Assembly: GCA_934654475.1 (NCBI GenBank)
Contig: CAKUFZ010000008.1
Location: 23,700 to 87,699, forward strand
Length of the DNA stretch: 64,000 bases
Source of the DNA: an uncultured Coriobacteriales bacterium
Lineage (GTDB): Bacteria > Actinomycetota > Coriobacteriia > Coriobacteriales > UMGS124
Reading direction: 5' to 3'
In this document: one piece after another, positions 1-8,589 of the stretch
How positions within the stretch are numbered: the first letter of the stretch is position 1
Layout of the letters: every line of letters starts with the position of its first letter
Position numbers and translations under genes: made by a program
The notes under the pieces: model-generated
Database searches by the model: none
What the model saw: only the letters and a program-made list of their open reading frames with translations
Told to the model about the DNA's origin: nothing

Positions 1-916
1 CGCAAGGCTGCATGCCGGCGCGCAAGAGGGCATGCGCGGCCCAGCGTGCCGCGTCGTCGATGTCGCGACCCTCGATCGTCCAGGTCTCGTCATCTGCCCA
101 CGTGCCGTGATTTCTCGTCAGCGCCTGGGCGCAGGCCCTGTCGGGCGCGTGCAACGTCATCTGAAAGTCCTGCGTGCCGTACTCAAATGCGAAGCCGTGG
201 TAGTCCTCGACGCTGAAGTCGCCGGGTACCTCGAAGGTTCGCTTGCCCAGTTTGACGCTTGCCGCCTCGATGCGGTCGTCGCGAAAGACGCGCATGCCGT
301 TCTTTGTGCGGTCCCATGCCACGAAGAACGTGTGCTCGTCATGGCGAAACACGCCGTAGATGTCGACGTCGCGCTCGCAGGCCTGGCCTTGCGCGTCGCG
401 ATAGAGGAAACCCACGCCCCTGCGCTCGGCATAGGCGCTCAGCAGGTCCTCCCAGCCAGATGCCTGCGCGTCGCCCTTGGTCCCCAGCAGGGTGTGCGCC
501 TTCCCGCTGCCCAGGACCAGCTTGTCATGGGCGCGGCGGAGCCTGTCGAGGTAGGCTTCGGCGCCGGGATGGGAGGAGGCCTGCTGCGAGGAGATGTAGG
601 CCTCGAGCAGCATGGAGATTTCCATCACGGGTTGGGTGAGGTCGGAGTTGCCCTGCATGTAGGTGGCCTCTTTGTCCACTCGCCAGACACTGCCCGCCGC
701 CGTGGGAACTTCTTGCAGGTAGATGCCGTTGTCTTTGAGGTCTTCCCGCATGCGGCGAAACGTGCGCTCATAGGAGTCCGCCTGCAAGCCGGGCTGTCCG
801 AGGAAGCCGCGCTCGGCCATCTGCTCGACGCTCATGGGTTCGCTGAGCGCCCAAAAGAGCAGCAGGAGCCTCTCGTCAGCCTTGACTTGAGACGCTATGG
901 TCTCGATCTGCTCCAT
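1..916 (-). CDS. WYL-domain transcriptional regulator (3' end cut by window edge)
   Basis: The reading frame runs from an ATG at 916 leftward off the window edge without a stop, giving about 305 codons. AAAGGA lies 5 nt upstream of the ATG. The N-terminus (MEQIETIASQVKADERLL) leads into a helix-turn-helix-like segment with YERTFRRMREDL. The middle segment (GVGFLYRDAQGQ, HTFFVAWDRTKNGMRVFRDD, RIEAASV) matches the usual layout of a WYL ligand-binding domain. Such proteins are cytoplasmic DNA-binding regulators that sense a small molecule or nucleic acid. It is divergent from the surface-protein gene at 1071, with 154 bp between them, so it could control that gene or itself; this is inference. 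The C-terminus is outside the window. Confidence 0.75.
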   Translation of the reverse strand, partial: MEQIETIASQVKADERLLLLFWALSEPMSVEQMAERGFLGQPGLQADSYERTFRRMREDLKDNGIYLQEVPTAAGSVWRVDKEATYMQGNSDLTQPVMEISMLLEAYISSQQASSHPGAEAYLDRLRRAHDKLVLGSGKAHTLLGTKGDAQASGWEDLLSAYAERRGVGFLYRDAQGQACERDVDIYGVFRHDEHTFFVAWDRTKNGMRVFRDDRIEAASVKLGKRTFEVPGDFSVEDYHGFAFEYGTQDFQMTLHAPDRACAQALTRNHGTWADDETWTIEGRDIDDAARWAAHALLRAGMQPC

Positions 917-1070
917 GGGGTGTCCTTTCGACGACGTGCGGCGGCATGCGATATCAGCAAAGTATGCGACGAATTGGGGAAGTCGGGCCAAACAGGGGCG
1001 CTTCGTGAGATGATTATAGAATCTGTATGTGAGTCACCTTTTAGGCTCACGAGAAACGAAGGAGTTACAT

Positions 1071-2624
1071 ATGTGCGCAGCCCCTACAGGTAGCCACTTC
1101 TCAGCGCAGGGCCGTTCTGGAAATGCCTCCAAGCGCCCCGGTGAGTCTCAATATACCGCGCCGTCCACACCCGTGCAGTCCAGTGCCGAAGACACGTTCA
1201 CGGGCATGGCGGCAGTGTCGGGCTTTGCCGGATACGAGCCTAACGGCAGCAATTCCATGCCGATGAGGCCCGTCTATCCTGCACCCACCAGCGCCGGTGA
1301 GACCGAGGAGTTCCTCGCCATCGCTTCGCAGGGCAATCCCCAGCAGCCCCAGCTCACCCCCACCGACAACCCGGTGAGCGCCCCTGCCAACCCGCTTGTG
1401 GCTGCCAAGATGGCCAACAGCGCCCAGACGAGCAGCGATGCCGGCCTCTTCCCCATCCAGGAAGTCGACAAGAAGAACCCCGGCAAGAACTTCGACACGA
1501 CGTTCAGCGAGCCCCGTTCCAGGAAGGGAGGCGTCGTTGTTGCCATTGTCATCATCTTGATTGTGGCGCTCATCGCAGGTGCCTATCTCTACATCACCAA
1601 TCAGGAAGCTGCCAAGGCCAAGGAGAAGCTCGACTCGGCAATCGAGACGCTTGTCTCCACCGACTCCGTCATGTCGGGCGTCGACGCCGCCGTTGCCCAG
1701 ACCATCTCCGACGGCATGGCTTCCGACTCCCTGTCGCTTGCCCTCGAACAGACCACCACGACGCAGAACAGCCTGTCGAGTGCCGAGACGCAGGCGAACG
1801 ACGCCCTTGCCTCGAGGCTGACCTCCGAGCAGTCCGACGCCGCCAACGCCGTGCTTTCGAGCATTTCCGCGCGCCGCTCCATGCTTGAGGCCGCCCGCCA
1901 GATTCAGAACGCCTCGAGCACCACGGCAGCCGCCGCCGACACCCTCGATCAGGTGTATGCCCTCATGGACAGCGCCGTGAGCAAGTATTCCTACGCCAGC
2001 CAGCTGTGGGACGCCTACCTCAACGGCGACGAGGGCATCAACACCCAGGAGATCGTCGACAACGAGACGGGCGCCTACAACGACACACAGCAGGCCCTGC
2101 AGATCGTGGCCCAGGCCAAGGAGGCGGGCACGGGCGTTGATTACACGGTGATGGAGACGTACCTGTACTGCTACGCCGACCTGGTGAACGCTCGCCTGAC
2201 GCACAACGGCCTTGCCATCGCCGGCGACGAGGAAGGCGCCGAGGCCCAGATGGATTGGTTCAACGCAGCCTCCGCAAACCTTGAGGCAGCCAGCGCTACC
2301 ATGCCTTGGAACACGACCGACTACCTCGCCGCCTATGGTCCCAAGGACACTTCGCTGGACGCCTTCGAGTCCAACTACGCCTATGCCCGCGACAAGCTCC
2401 TCACGGCCGACGCTGCGGTTGCGGCATACGCCGGAACCACGCCTGCGGTGACGGGCTCCCTGCCCGAGGCCCCGGCGGCACCGAGCGAACCCGCTGCTGC
2501 CGACCAGGAGGCTGCCGCCCAGCCCGAGTCGACCGAGCAGCCGCAGGGCGAGGAGGCCCCCGCCGAGGGCGAGGCTCCCGCTGAGGGCGAGGCTCCCGCT
2601 GAGGGCGAAGAGCAGACCGCCTAA
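1071..2624 (+). CDS. Membrane-anchored surface protein of unknown function
   Basis: 517 residues. I chose the ATG at 1071 because GAAGGAG sits 8 nt upstream; an in-frame ATG at 1029 has no such site. Residues 1-150 are Ser/Pro/Gln-rich and probably disordered in the cytoplasm. A single membrane helix spans about residues 153-175 (VVVAIVIILIVALIAGAYLY). The extracellular part is an Ala/Ser/Thr-rich, mostly helical domain (to about residue 460). It ends in an acidic Pro-rich tail with three copies of PAEGEA. No catalytic motif is visible and I do not recognise a family. The next gene starts 107 bp downstream on the same strand. Confidence 0.8.
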   Translation: MCAAPTGSHFSAQGRSGNASKRPGESQYTAPSTPVQSSAEDTFTGMAAVSGFAGYEPNGSNSMPMRPVYPAPTSAGETEEFLAIASQGNPQQPQLTPTDNPVSAPANPLVAAKMANSAQTSSDAGLFPIQEVDKKNPGKNFDTTFSEPRSRKGGVVVAIVIILIVALIAGAYLYITNQEAAKAKEKLDSAIETLVSTDSVMSGVDAAVAQTISDGMASDSLSLALEQTTTTQNSLSSAETQANDALASRLTSEQSDAANAVLSSISARRSMLEAARQIQNASSTTAAAADTLDQVYALMDSAVSKYSYASQLWDAYLNGDEGINTQEIVDNETGAYNDTQQALQIVAQAKEAGTGVDYTVMETYLYCYADLVNARLTHNGLAIAGDEEGAEAQMDWFNAASANLEAASATMPWNTTDYLAAYGPKDTSLDAFESNYAYARDKLLTADAAVAAYAGTTPAVTGSLPEAPAAPSEPAAADQEAAAQPESTEQPQGEEAPAEGEAPAEGEAPAEGEEQTA

Positions 2625-2731
2625 GAGCCGGAGCCGTCCGCTCCCCTTGTCTTTTCGTCTCGCCCCTTGAGTTCGGGCGGGACATGCCAGTGAAACGTCA
2701 CCACGAACGACATGCTTGGAGGAACCCCCGT

Positions 2732-5215
2732 ATGGCCGACGCCAAGGAAACCATGCGCTACCTCACGAAGGAATATGAGATCGCCCCTGCAGGAACGCGT
2801 GAGGAGAGCGACGCGGCCACGATCGTGGCGCGCGTCTTCCATCAGCATGGCCTTGAGACCATGCAGAAGAGCTTCAACTACACCTGGCACGGCAACCTCG
2901 GTCTCGCTGCGCTGATGTGCCTGACCGCCGTGCTCTCGATTGTGGGCGTGTTGCTCAGCGGCGTGGTCTCCACCGTCATGTTCGTGCTCGTGGCGATCAT
3001 CGGTGTGCTGTATCTGCTTGACCGCCGTTTCGGCATCAAGACGTACAGCCGCCTGGGCCTTTCCGGTTCGAGCCAGAACGTGGTGGCGCGCCATCCTGCC
3101 GCCGCTCCCTCCCCCACCGGCCAGAAGGCCCGTCCCGTGGTGGTCATCGCCCACTACGACACGCCCCGTTCCGACCTTTTGAGCAAGCCGGCCATCGCAT
3201 GGGTGAAGCCGTACCTGCCCCGCGCGATCGACGTGTGCGTCGTCGTCGAGGTCCTCGCCCTGTTCATGCAGGTGCTGCCTGTTCCCGCGGGCTTCAAGTC
3301 GTTCTTTGCCGCACTTGGCGTCATCGCCGGAGCCGTCCTTGTGGTGTGGGGCGTGTGCACCCTGCTGCATCTCTTCGTGCTGTCGTACACCCTCGGTGCC
3401 AACGACAACAAGTCGGGCGTCGCTGCCGTGCTCGGCGTGCTTGAGCGCATTCGTCCCATTTCCGACGGCATGCCCTTTGGTCCCGACGACGAGGTGAGGC
3501 AGGAGCAGGGCGCAGACGAGCTTGGCGTGAGCGATGCCAAGCCCCGTTCGTATCCCGAGCGCCTTCCCCTTCGCCGCGAGGAGACCGGCGAGTCTCAGGA
3601 CCTCGCTTCCGACCGCGAGGCAATGCGTCCCCGCGCCGCTATGGAGCCCCGCGTCGACGAGCCCGAGTCCAACAAGCCCGTGCGTCATGGCCTTGCGGCC
3701 GTACGCGCCCTCGGCATCCTCCCCGACACGTGCCAGATTGAGTACGTGCCCGTCGAGCAGGGCGCCGTTCATCGTGCAAGCCAGCATGACGTCTGCGCCG
3801 AGCAGGCGGCTGCCGCCAGCACCATGCTCATCTCCCCTGCCCCCGTCGCCGAGTCTGCCCAGCAGGCAAGCCTCGACCTTGGCGATCAGGTCACGAACGT
3901 CGCGGCCGCCCCGGTCGACCCCGAGGCCGCCAAGGACGCAGAGGCCGACGCCATGTTCGCTTCGATCGTGCGCGAGAACCGCCTCTCGGGCGACCTCAAC
4001 CCCGAGCCTGCCGCGACGTCTCTGCTGGCGCCCGTGAACGCAGGCACCGCGACGGTGACCTCCACCGACGAGCCTGACGCCGAGATCCGCGGTGCCGCGC
4101 AGGCCCCGCGTGACGTTGCCATGCATTCGGCAAGCGTTTCCCAGCAGTTCATCATGGACGAGCCCGACTCGTTTGCGGCCTCCGCCATCCAGGACCCCAC
4201 GTGGGGAACCTCCTCGTTCAAGCCTGTCACTTCCGCTTCCATGACCTCTCCCCGCTTCCTTGCCGATCTCCCCGATCCGGCTGTGGCGGCTGTGGATCCC
4301 TTCGGCGTTTCGAACATCCAGACCGTGGGCAACTACAACCCCGACGACTTCTCGAGCATGGACTTCGAGACGGGCACGCATCAGTCCGTGACCCCCACCA
4401 TGCTCGAGCAGGCTCGCCGCCAGGACCTCGCCGGCTTCTCCACCGACCTTGGCGACATGACCAAGCGCGGCCGCAAGGCGAAGAAGAACCGCCAGAAGGG
4501 CCGCATCTCCACTCGCGCCGCCGATATGCAGCAGCAGATGCAGGAGCAGTCCTTCAACGATTGGCTTGGCCTCGATGAGGGCTTCGACGCCAAGAAGAAC
4601 GGCGAGCAGATTGGTTCGTGGGACAACTTCTCCGACAGCGACGGCTCCGCTCAGGGGGGCAACCCCCGCTGGCAGGGCGGCGCCGCTCCGCGTCGCACGC
4701 GCCATATGAGCGTTGAGGGCGAGCAGGCAGCCCGCGCCCGTCGTGCAGCCATGCGCCTGGGCGACCGCGACCTTACCTCGCATGAGGTGTGGTTCGTGCT
4801 CACGGGCGCCGGCGAGGCCGGCAACGCCGGTATCCGCGACTTCATCGCGAGCTACCGCAGCGAGCTGCGCGGTGCCTACTTCATCAACCTTGAGTGCCTG
4901 GGCGCGGGTCGCCAGTCTCTCGTGGTCGAGGAGGCCGCCGACAGCTCTCGCGTGAAGGCCGACCGTCGTCTGGTCAACATCTTTGGCCAGGCGAGCCAGG
5001 ACATCAACCGCCCCGTCGCCCTGGAGCGCATGCCGTGGCGTGCAAGCGATGCCAGCATCGCGCTTGAGCAGGGCTGCCGTGCCGTCACGCTGTGCGGCGT
5101 GCAGGACGGTGTGCCTGCCAACGCCCACTGGACCGGCGACTCGCCTGAGAAGCTCGACATCAACGCCATCGAGGACGCCGTGGACATGGTGGTCGAGGTC
5201 ATCAAGAACGCGTAA
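2732..5215 (+). CDS. Polytopic membrane protein with degenerate M28-type peptidase fold and long disordered insert
   Basis: 827 residues. TGGAGGAA lies 8 nt before the ATG at 2732. The order of motifs follows zinc aminopeptidases of family M28: VVVIAHYDTP (H141), GANDNKSG (D225), TGAGEAG (E695), NLECLG (E721) and NAHWTGDSPEKLD (H799), which would give the five expected zinc ligands. Two membrane-helix pairs are inserted, one near the N-terminus (about residues 55-95) and one between H141 and D225. A low-complexity acidic/Pro/Ala insert of roughly 400 residues separates D225 from the E695 region. In active M28 enzymes the motif is usually E-E, the first Glu being the catalytic base; here that position is Gly694. 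Zinc binding may therefore persist without hydrolysis. Function unknown. Confidence 0.8.
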   Translation: MADAKETMRYLTKEYEIAPAGTREESDAATIVARVFHQHGLETMQKSFNYTWHGNLGLAALMCLTAVLSIVGVLLSGVVSTVMFVLVAIIGVLYLLDRRFGIKTYSRLGLSGSSQNVVARHPAAAPSPTGQKARPVVVIAHYDTPRSDLLSKPAIAWVKPYLPRAIDVCVVVEVLALFMQVLPVPAGFKSFFAALGVIAGAVLVVWGVCTLLHLFVLSYTLGANDNKSGVAAVLGVLERIRPISDGMPFGPDDEVRQEQGADELGVSDAKPRSYPERLPLRREETGESQDLASDREAMRPRAAMEPRVDEPESNKPVRHGLAAVRALGILPDTCQIEYVPVEQGAVHRASQHDVCAEQAAAASTMLISPAPVAESAQQASLDLGDQVTNVAAAPVDPEAAKDAEADAMFASIVRENRLSGDLNPEPAATSLLAPVNAGTATVTSTDEPDAEIRGAAQAPRDVAMHSASVSQQFIMDEPDSFAASAIQDPTWGTSSFKPVTSASMTSPRFLADLPDPAVAAVDPFGVSNIQTVGNYNPDDFSSMDFETGTHQSVTPTMLEQARRQDLAGFSTDLGDMTKRGRKAKKNRQKGRISTRAADMQQQMQEQSFNDWLGLDEGFDAKKNGEQIGSWDNFSDSDGSAQGGNPRWQGGAAPRRTRHMSVEGEQAARARRAAMRLGDRDLTSHEVWFVLTGAGEAGNAGIRDFIASYRSELRGAYFINLECLGAGRQSLVVEEAADSSRVKADRRLVNIFGQASQDINRPVALERMPWRASDASIALEQGCRAVTLCGVQDGVPANAHWTGDSPEKLDINAIEDAVDMVVEVIKNA

Positions 5216-5259
5216 AGCCCTATGGCTTGCACGCATGCACGAATGAAGTAACAACGCGA

Positions 5260-5304
5260 GTGGCCGTCTTGCGGGCCCTAAGGGGTGAGCCGCAGGGCGG
5301 CCAC
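5260..5304 (+). promoter_or_regulatory. Nested hairpin in the leader of the TrkA-type genes
   Basis: GTGGCC (5260-5265) pairs with GGCCAC (5299-5304), and TGCGG pairs with CCGCA inside it. The hairpin ends 7 nt before the AGGAGGA ribosome site of the next gene. No U-tract follows. It may shape translation of the downstream gene or be incidental. Confidence 0.3.
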
Positions 5305-5324
5305 GTGCGTATAGGAGGAATGAC

Positions 5325-6023
5325 GTGAAGATCATCGTCGTAGGGTGCGGTCGCGTTGGCAAGCAGCTGGCCGAGGTGCTCGACACCCCCGAGAACCAAG
5401 TGACCGTCATCGATGTCGACGCCACGGCACTCGCGCGTCTGTCGAGCGAGTTTCAGGGCGCGCGCGTGGTGGGACACGGCTATGACGAGAGCGTGCTGGA
5501 GCAGGCTGGCATCAGGGACTGCGACGCGTTTGCCGCCGTCACGAGCATGGACAACGTGAACCTCATGGCAAGCGAGGTCGCCCGCCGACTCTACTCTGTG
5601 CCCCACGTGCTCACGCGCCTTATCAATCCCGAGCATATCAAGCTGTATCAGCAGCTGGGCTTGGACTACCTATGCGACACCGAGCTTGTGGCTGAGAACA
5701 TGGTCACGAAGGTGCGTGCACGCAGGGCCCACCACCTGGATACCTACGGCGAGTACGAGGTCCTCTCGTTTACCCTGCATGTGCCGGGCGTCATTCACGT
5801 GCGCGACCTCGAGGCATTGGGCGAGGTGCATGTGGCGCTTTTCGAGCACGACGGCGAGCAGTTCCTGGCAGCGCATAACATGTTCTTGCACGACGGCGAC
5901 ACGGTGGTGGCCGTGGCGCACGAAAGCGCCCTGCCTGAGCTGGCCGAGTACATGAAGGGCGAAGCCGAGCAGGCAAAGCCCTCGGCAGCGTCTGTCCTCG
6001 TGGGCCTTGTGGGAAGGAAGTAG
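5325..6023 (+). CDS. TrkA-type potassium uptake regulatory protein (RCK domain), first of two
   Basis: 232 residues from a GTG start at 5325, preceded by AGGAGGA 6 nt upstream. The N-terminal Rossmann fold has IVVGCGRVGKQLAEVL, the nucleotide-binding Gly-rich loop, followed by VIDVD, the acidic end of strand 2 that holds the ribose. The C-terminal third (VHVALFEHDGEQFLAAHNMF, LHDGDTVVAVA) matches a TrkA-C domain. These proteins sit on the cytoplasmic face of Trk/Ktr potassium channels and gate them in response to nucleotides. The paralogue starts 3 bp downstream. No channel subunit gene is in this window, so the partner is elsewhere. Confidence 0.85.
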   Translation: MKIIVVGCGRVGKQLAEVLDTPENQVTVIDVDATALARLSSEFQGARVVGHGYDESVLEQAGIRDCDAFAAVTSMDNVNLMASEVARRLYSVPHVLTRLINPEHIKLYQQLGLDYLCDTELVAENMVTKVRARRAHHLDTYGEYEVLSFTLHVPGVIHVRDLEALGEVHVALFEHDGEQFLAAHNMFLHDGDTVVAVAHESALPELAEYMKGEAEQAKPSAASVLVGLVGRK

Positions 6024-6026
6024 CGC

Positions 6027-6698
6027 ATGTACTTCGTATTGGGCGGCGGTGGCAAGGTGGGAGAGGCGGCTGCAAAGCTGTTGCTGGCGGCCGGCCACGA
6101 GGTTGCCATCGTCGAGAACGACGAGGACCACACCTCGATTCTCGCCGAGCATCTCACGGGCCGTGTGATGGTCATCAAGGGCGACTGCTGCGACACCAAG
6201 GCGCTCGTGGACGCCGGCATCATGGACGCCGACGTGTACTGCGCGCTTTCGGGTCATGATGACGACAATCTTGCATCGTGCGAGATCGCCGCGACCCTGT
6301 ATCGCGTGGCACGCACGGTCGCGCGCGTCAACGACCCCCGCAACGAGCGTATCTTCGTGAAGATGGGCATCGAGACGGTGAGCTCGACCACGGCCATCGC
6401 CAACATGGTGCAGTCGGCCGTGGTGATGTCGTCGGGCGAGCGCAACGTCATGCCGCTCGTCCACGACGGGTTCGTCCTCATGGAGGTGCTGACCGCCGGC
6501 TTGTCGGGGGGTGCCGAGAGCGCTCGCCGCGTGAGCGAGATCGACCTGCCCGGGCAAGCTGCGCTTTTGGCCGTGTGGTCTGATGGCGCTTACCGGCCTG
6601 TGGCCCCCTCCACGCTCATCACCCCGGGCGCCACGGTGCTCGTTGCCGCGCAGCCTGAAGACGAGCCTGAGGTACGCCGAGCGCTCTTCGATCTGTAG
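6027..6698 (+). CDS. TrkA-type potassium uptake regulatory protein, second of two
   Basis: 223 residues. The ATG at 6027 follows the upstream stop by 3 nt and GAAGGAAG is just upstream, so the two are surely co-translated. It starts MYFVLGGGGKVGEA, a Gly-rich nucleotide loop, with VAIVENDED as the acidic strand-2 end and a C-terminal TrkA-C-like part (LPGQAALLAVWSDGAYRPV, ITPGATVLVAAQ). A pair of separate TrkA-like proteins is common in Gram-positive bacteria that lack the fused double-domain TrkA. They may form a heteromeric gating ring, but this is inference. Confidence 0.85.
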   Translation: MYFVLGGGGKVGEAAAKLLLAAGHEVAIVENDEDHTSILAEHLTGRVMVIKGDCCDTKALVDAGIMDADVYCALSGHDDDNLASCEIAATLYRVARTVARVNDPRNERIFVKMGIETVSSTTAIANMVQSAVVMSSGERNVMPLVHDGFVLMEVLTAGLSGGAESARRVSEIDLPGQAALLAVWSDGAYRPVAPSTLITPGATVLVAAQPEDEPEVRRALFDL

Positions 6699-6794
6699 AG
6701 TCTCGCACAAGGCGAAGTTTCTGGTTGTTTAAGCGGTGAATCTGCAACGTTGTCGCTGTTAAACGCTTGCAGATGAGGTACTATCAGCCGATGC

Positions 6795-6870
6795 GGGCCG
6801 TTAGCTCAGTTGGCAGAGCAGGGGACTTTTAATCCCAAGGTCGTGGGTTCGACCCCCACACGGCCCACCA
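6795..6870 (+). tRNA. tRNA-Lys (anticodon TTT)
   Basis: Acceptor arms GGGCCGT (6795-6801) and ACGGCCC (6860-6866) pair perfectly, followed by discriminator A and an encoded CCA. The D-arm (TAGCTCAGTTGGCAGAGCA), anticodon loop CTTTTAA and T-arm (GTGGGTTCGACCCCCAC) are all present. The anticodon is TTT, reading Lys. Confidence 0.97.
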
Positions 6871-6875
6871 TTGCA

Positions 6876-6921
6876 AAAACGCAGGTCAGACGGTGTAAAT
6901 CGTCTGGCCTGTTTGCGTTTT
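6876..6921 (+). terminator. Terminator-like hairpin after tRNA-Lys
   Basis: AAAACGCAGGTCAGACG (6876-6892) pairs with the imperfect complement CGTCTGGCCTGTTTGCGTTTT (6901-6921) around an 8-nt loop. It starts 5 nt after the tRNA CCA and ends in TTTT. Confidence 0.6.
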
Positions 6922-7019
6922 GGGGCCAAGGTGCAACACGAGGTGCGACAAAGTGCCACAAATTCTCACATTTGGCGTACGCAACTGGCCAAGAAGTTGC
7001 CACAGACGGCTAATAATCT

Positions 7020-7190
7020 GTGTATAAAGCCATCGAAAGGGTTAGGGTGAAACATGCTTTACCCCAACCATCAAGTAGGGGGGAGACGAGACCAACTCCT
7101 GAAGGGGGTAAGCATGTTCCCCTCCCAATAGAAATCGATAAATGCCGCGCGCGGTGGTGCTCGACACAACCGCGTCGCGCGCGGCATTTT
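7020..7190 (+). ncRNA. Candidate structured RNA of unknown type
   Basis: This gene-free stretch has several nested complementary segments. GGTTAGGGT pairs with ACCCCAACC around 7040-7069. AACATGCTTTACCCC (about 7051-7065) is also complementary to GGGGTAAGCATGTT (about 7106-7119). A strong terminator hairpin closes the region. The two pairings are mutually exclusive, as in switches. It does not match any riboswitch, SRP RNA or 6S RNA core that I recognise. It could also be the debris of a deletion, since the remnant gene follows directly. Confidence 0.25.
7140..7190 (+). terminator. Strong intrinsic terminator
   Basis: AAATGCCGCGCGCG (7140-7153) pairs perfectly with CGCGCGCGGCATTT (7176-7189), followed by more T. 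The loop is 22 nt. It ends whatever is transcribed from the tRNA-Lys side. Confidence 0.75.
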
Positions 7191-7211
7191 TGCGATAGAA
7201 TGCGCGGATAG

Positions 7212-8522
7212 TTCTCCATATGGTCGGCGGGCCTCAAAACGCAGCGCGATCCGTGGGCGTGGGGTTACTCGCGAGATGGCGTCCAAAAGCAGATGGGTCG
7301 GCTCCTTGGAAACATGAACCGGGAAATCAAAGACGCTAGAGCGGAAAGCAGGGCCGTTACCTACGACTCGAAGCGTTTCAGCTGGACTCGTCGTATGGAA
7401 GATATTGCAAAGAAGGGCGGCCAGCTCGTCTTCAATGGCAACCAGGTCATAAAGGGCATGTACAGGCCATTCTGTAAGCTGTGGGTTTACTATGACCGTA
7501 TGATGAACGAAATGACCTATCAGCAACTCATGCTTTCCTCAAGTGCCGAGGAAAAAGGCGGCGACGAAAGGACCTATCAGCAACATCTCCTCCATTGCCT
7601 TGAGAACTATTGCATTAGCATGGTGTTTGGACCGCGTGATTTCTCCTGTCTTATGACGAACGTCATCCCAGATATTCAGCTTTCATTTAATGGCCAGTGC
7701 TTCCCTCTCTACTGGTACGAGGAGTCCGAGGTCGGGACGGCGCTCTTCGACGACAACGACGTCGCTTATGACGGCGAGCAGCTGTCGCTCTTTGGCAACG
7801 GTGCCTCCCACACGGAGAAGACCGTCACAAGGCGTGACACCATCACCGACCAGGCGCTGGGCGTCTTCCGCAAGGCCTACCCGCGTGCCTTTGCGGGTCG
7901 CTACAAGAAGGACGGCGGGGAGGAGCTCTCCAAGGAGGACATCTTCTTCTACGTCTATGGCATCCTGCACTCTCCGGAGTACCGGGAGCGCTTTGCGGCC
8001 AACCTCAAGAAGGAGCTGCCGCGCATACCCCTGGCCGAGGACTTCCGCACCTTCTCCGAGGCGGGCCGCAAGCTGGCTGGCTTGCACCTCAACTACGAGA
8101 GCGTCGAGCCCTGGGGTGGTATTGTCGAGGACGGTGACTCCGTTGATCCGGGTCGTACGGAGAAGATGACGTTCGGCAAGTGCAAGAAAGACGAGGAGCA
8201 CCCCGACGGCAAGGACATGACCGTGCTGCACGTGGCGCAGAACCTCACGCTGCGCAACATCCCGCTTGAGGCCTACGACTACGTGGTCAACGGACGCTCG
8301 GCCATCGGCTGGCTCATGGACCGCTACCAGGTGAGGTGTGACAAAGCCTCTGAGATCGTGAACGACCCCAACGACTACTCCGACGACCCGCGCTACATCG
8401 TGGACCTCGTGGAGAGCGTCGTCACCGTGTCCATCGAGACCATGAGCATCGTGCGGTCGCTCCCGCCGCTCCACGAGCGCCCTCAGCCCGCTGACTGGCC
8501 CATGGAATGGAAGATGGGATAG
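7212..8522 (+). pseudogene. 3' remnant of a type ISP restriction-modification gene (C-terminal specificity region)
   Basis: The open frame begins right after a TAG at 7209. It reads SAGLKTQRDPWAW, then DITDQALGVFRKAYPRAFAG-like text (TITDQALGVFRKAYP), EDIFFYVYGILHSPEYRERF, KKELPRIPLAEDF, FSEAGRKLAGLHLNYE and RSAIGWLMDRYQV. This series is typical of the C-terminal part of type ISP (LlaBIII-like) helicase-methylase-nuclease enzymes of about 1500 residues. The family similarity starts upstream of the first ATG (7293), which has no ribosome site, so the ATG is internal. The nuclease, helicase and methylase domains are missing; about 436 codons remain. It is probably not functional, although a truncated protein from 7293 (409 residues) cannot be excluded. 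Confidence 0.75.
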
Positions 8523-8538
8523 AGCCTGGCTTCGATCT

Positions 8539-8583
8539 AGACGGGGCACATGCCCCTTTGAAAGAACATGTGCCCCGTCTTTC
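8539..8583. terminator. Bidirectional terminator between convergent genes
   Basis: AGACGGGGCACATG (8539-8552) pairs perfectly with CATGTGCCCCGTCT (8567-8580), and T-rich sequence flanks one side. It lies between the converging remnant at 7212-8522 and the gene at 8590-10284. Confidence 0.75.
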
Positions 8584-8589
8584 AAATGG

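Noticed and set aside
32..1093. Long open frame on the plus strand at the left edge
   Set aside because: It is the shadow of the WYL regulator read on the minus strand, which has recognisable domain motifs and a ribosome site.
2621..5425. 934-codon minus-strand frame across the M28-type gene
   Set aside because: High-GC antisense shadow. The plus-strand frame has a ribosome site, membrane helices and zinc-ligand motifs; the minus frame has none.
6810..7013. Short plus-strand frame starting inside tRNA-Lys
   Set aside because: It begins within the tRNA and runs through its terminator, with no ribosome site.
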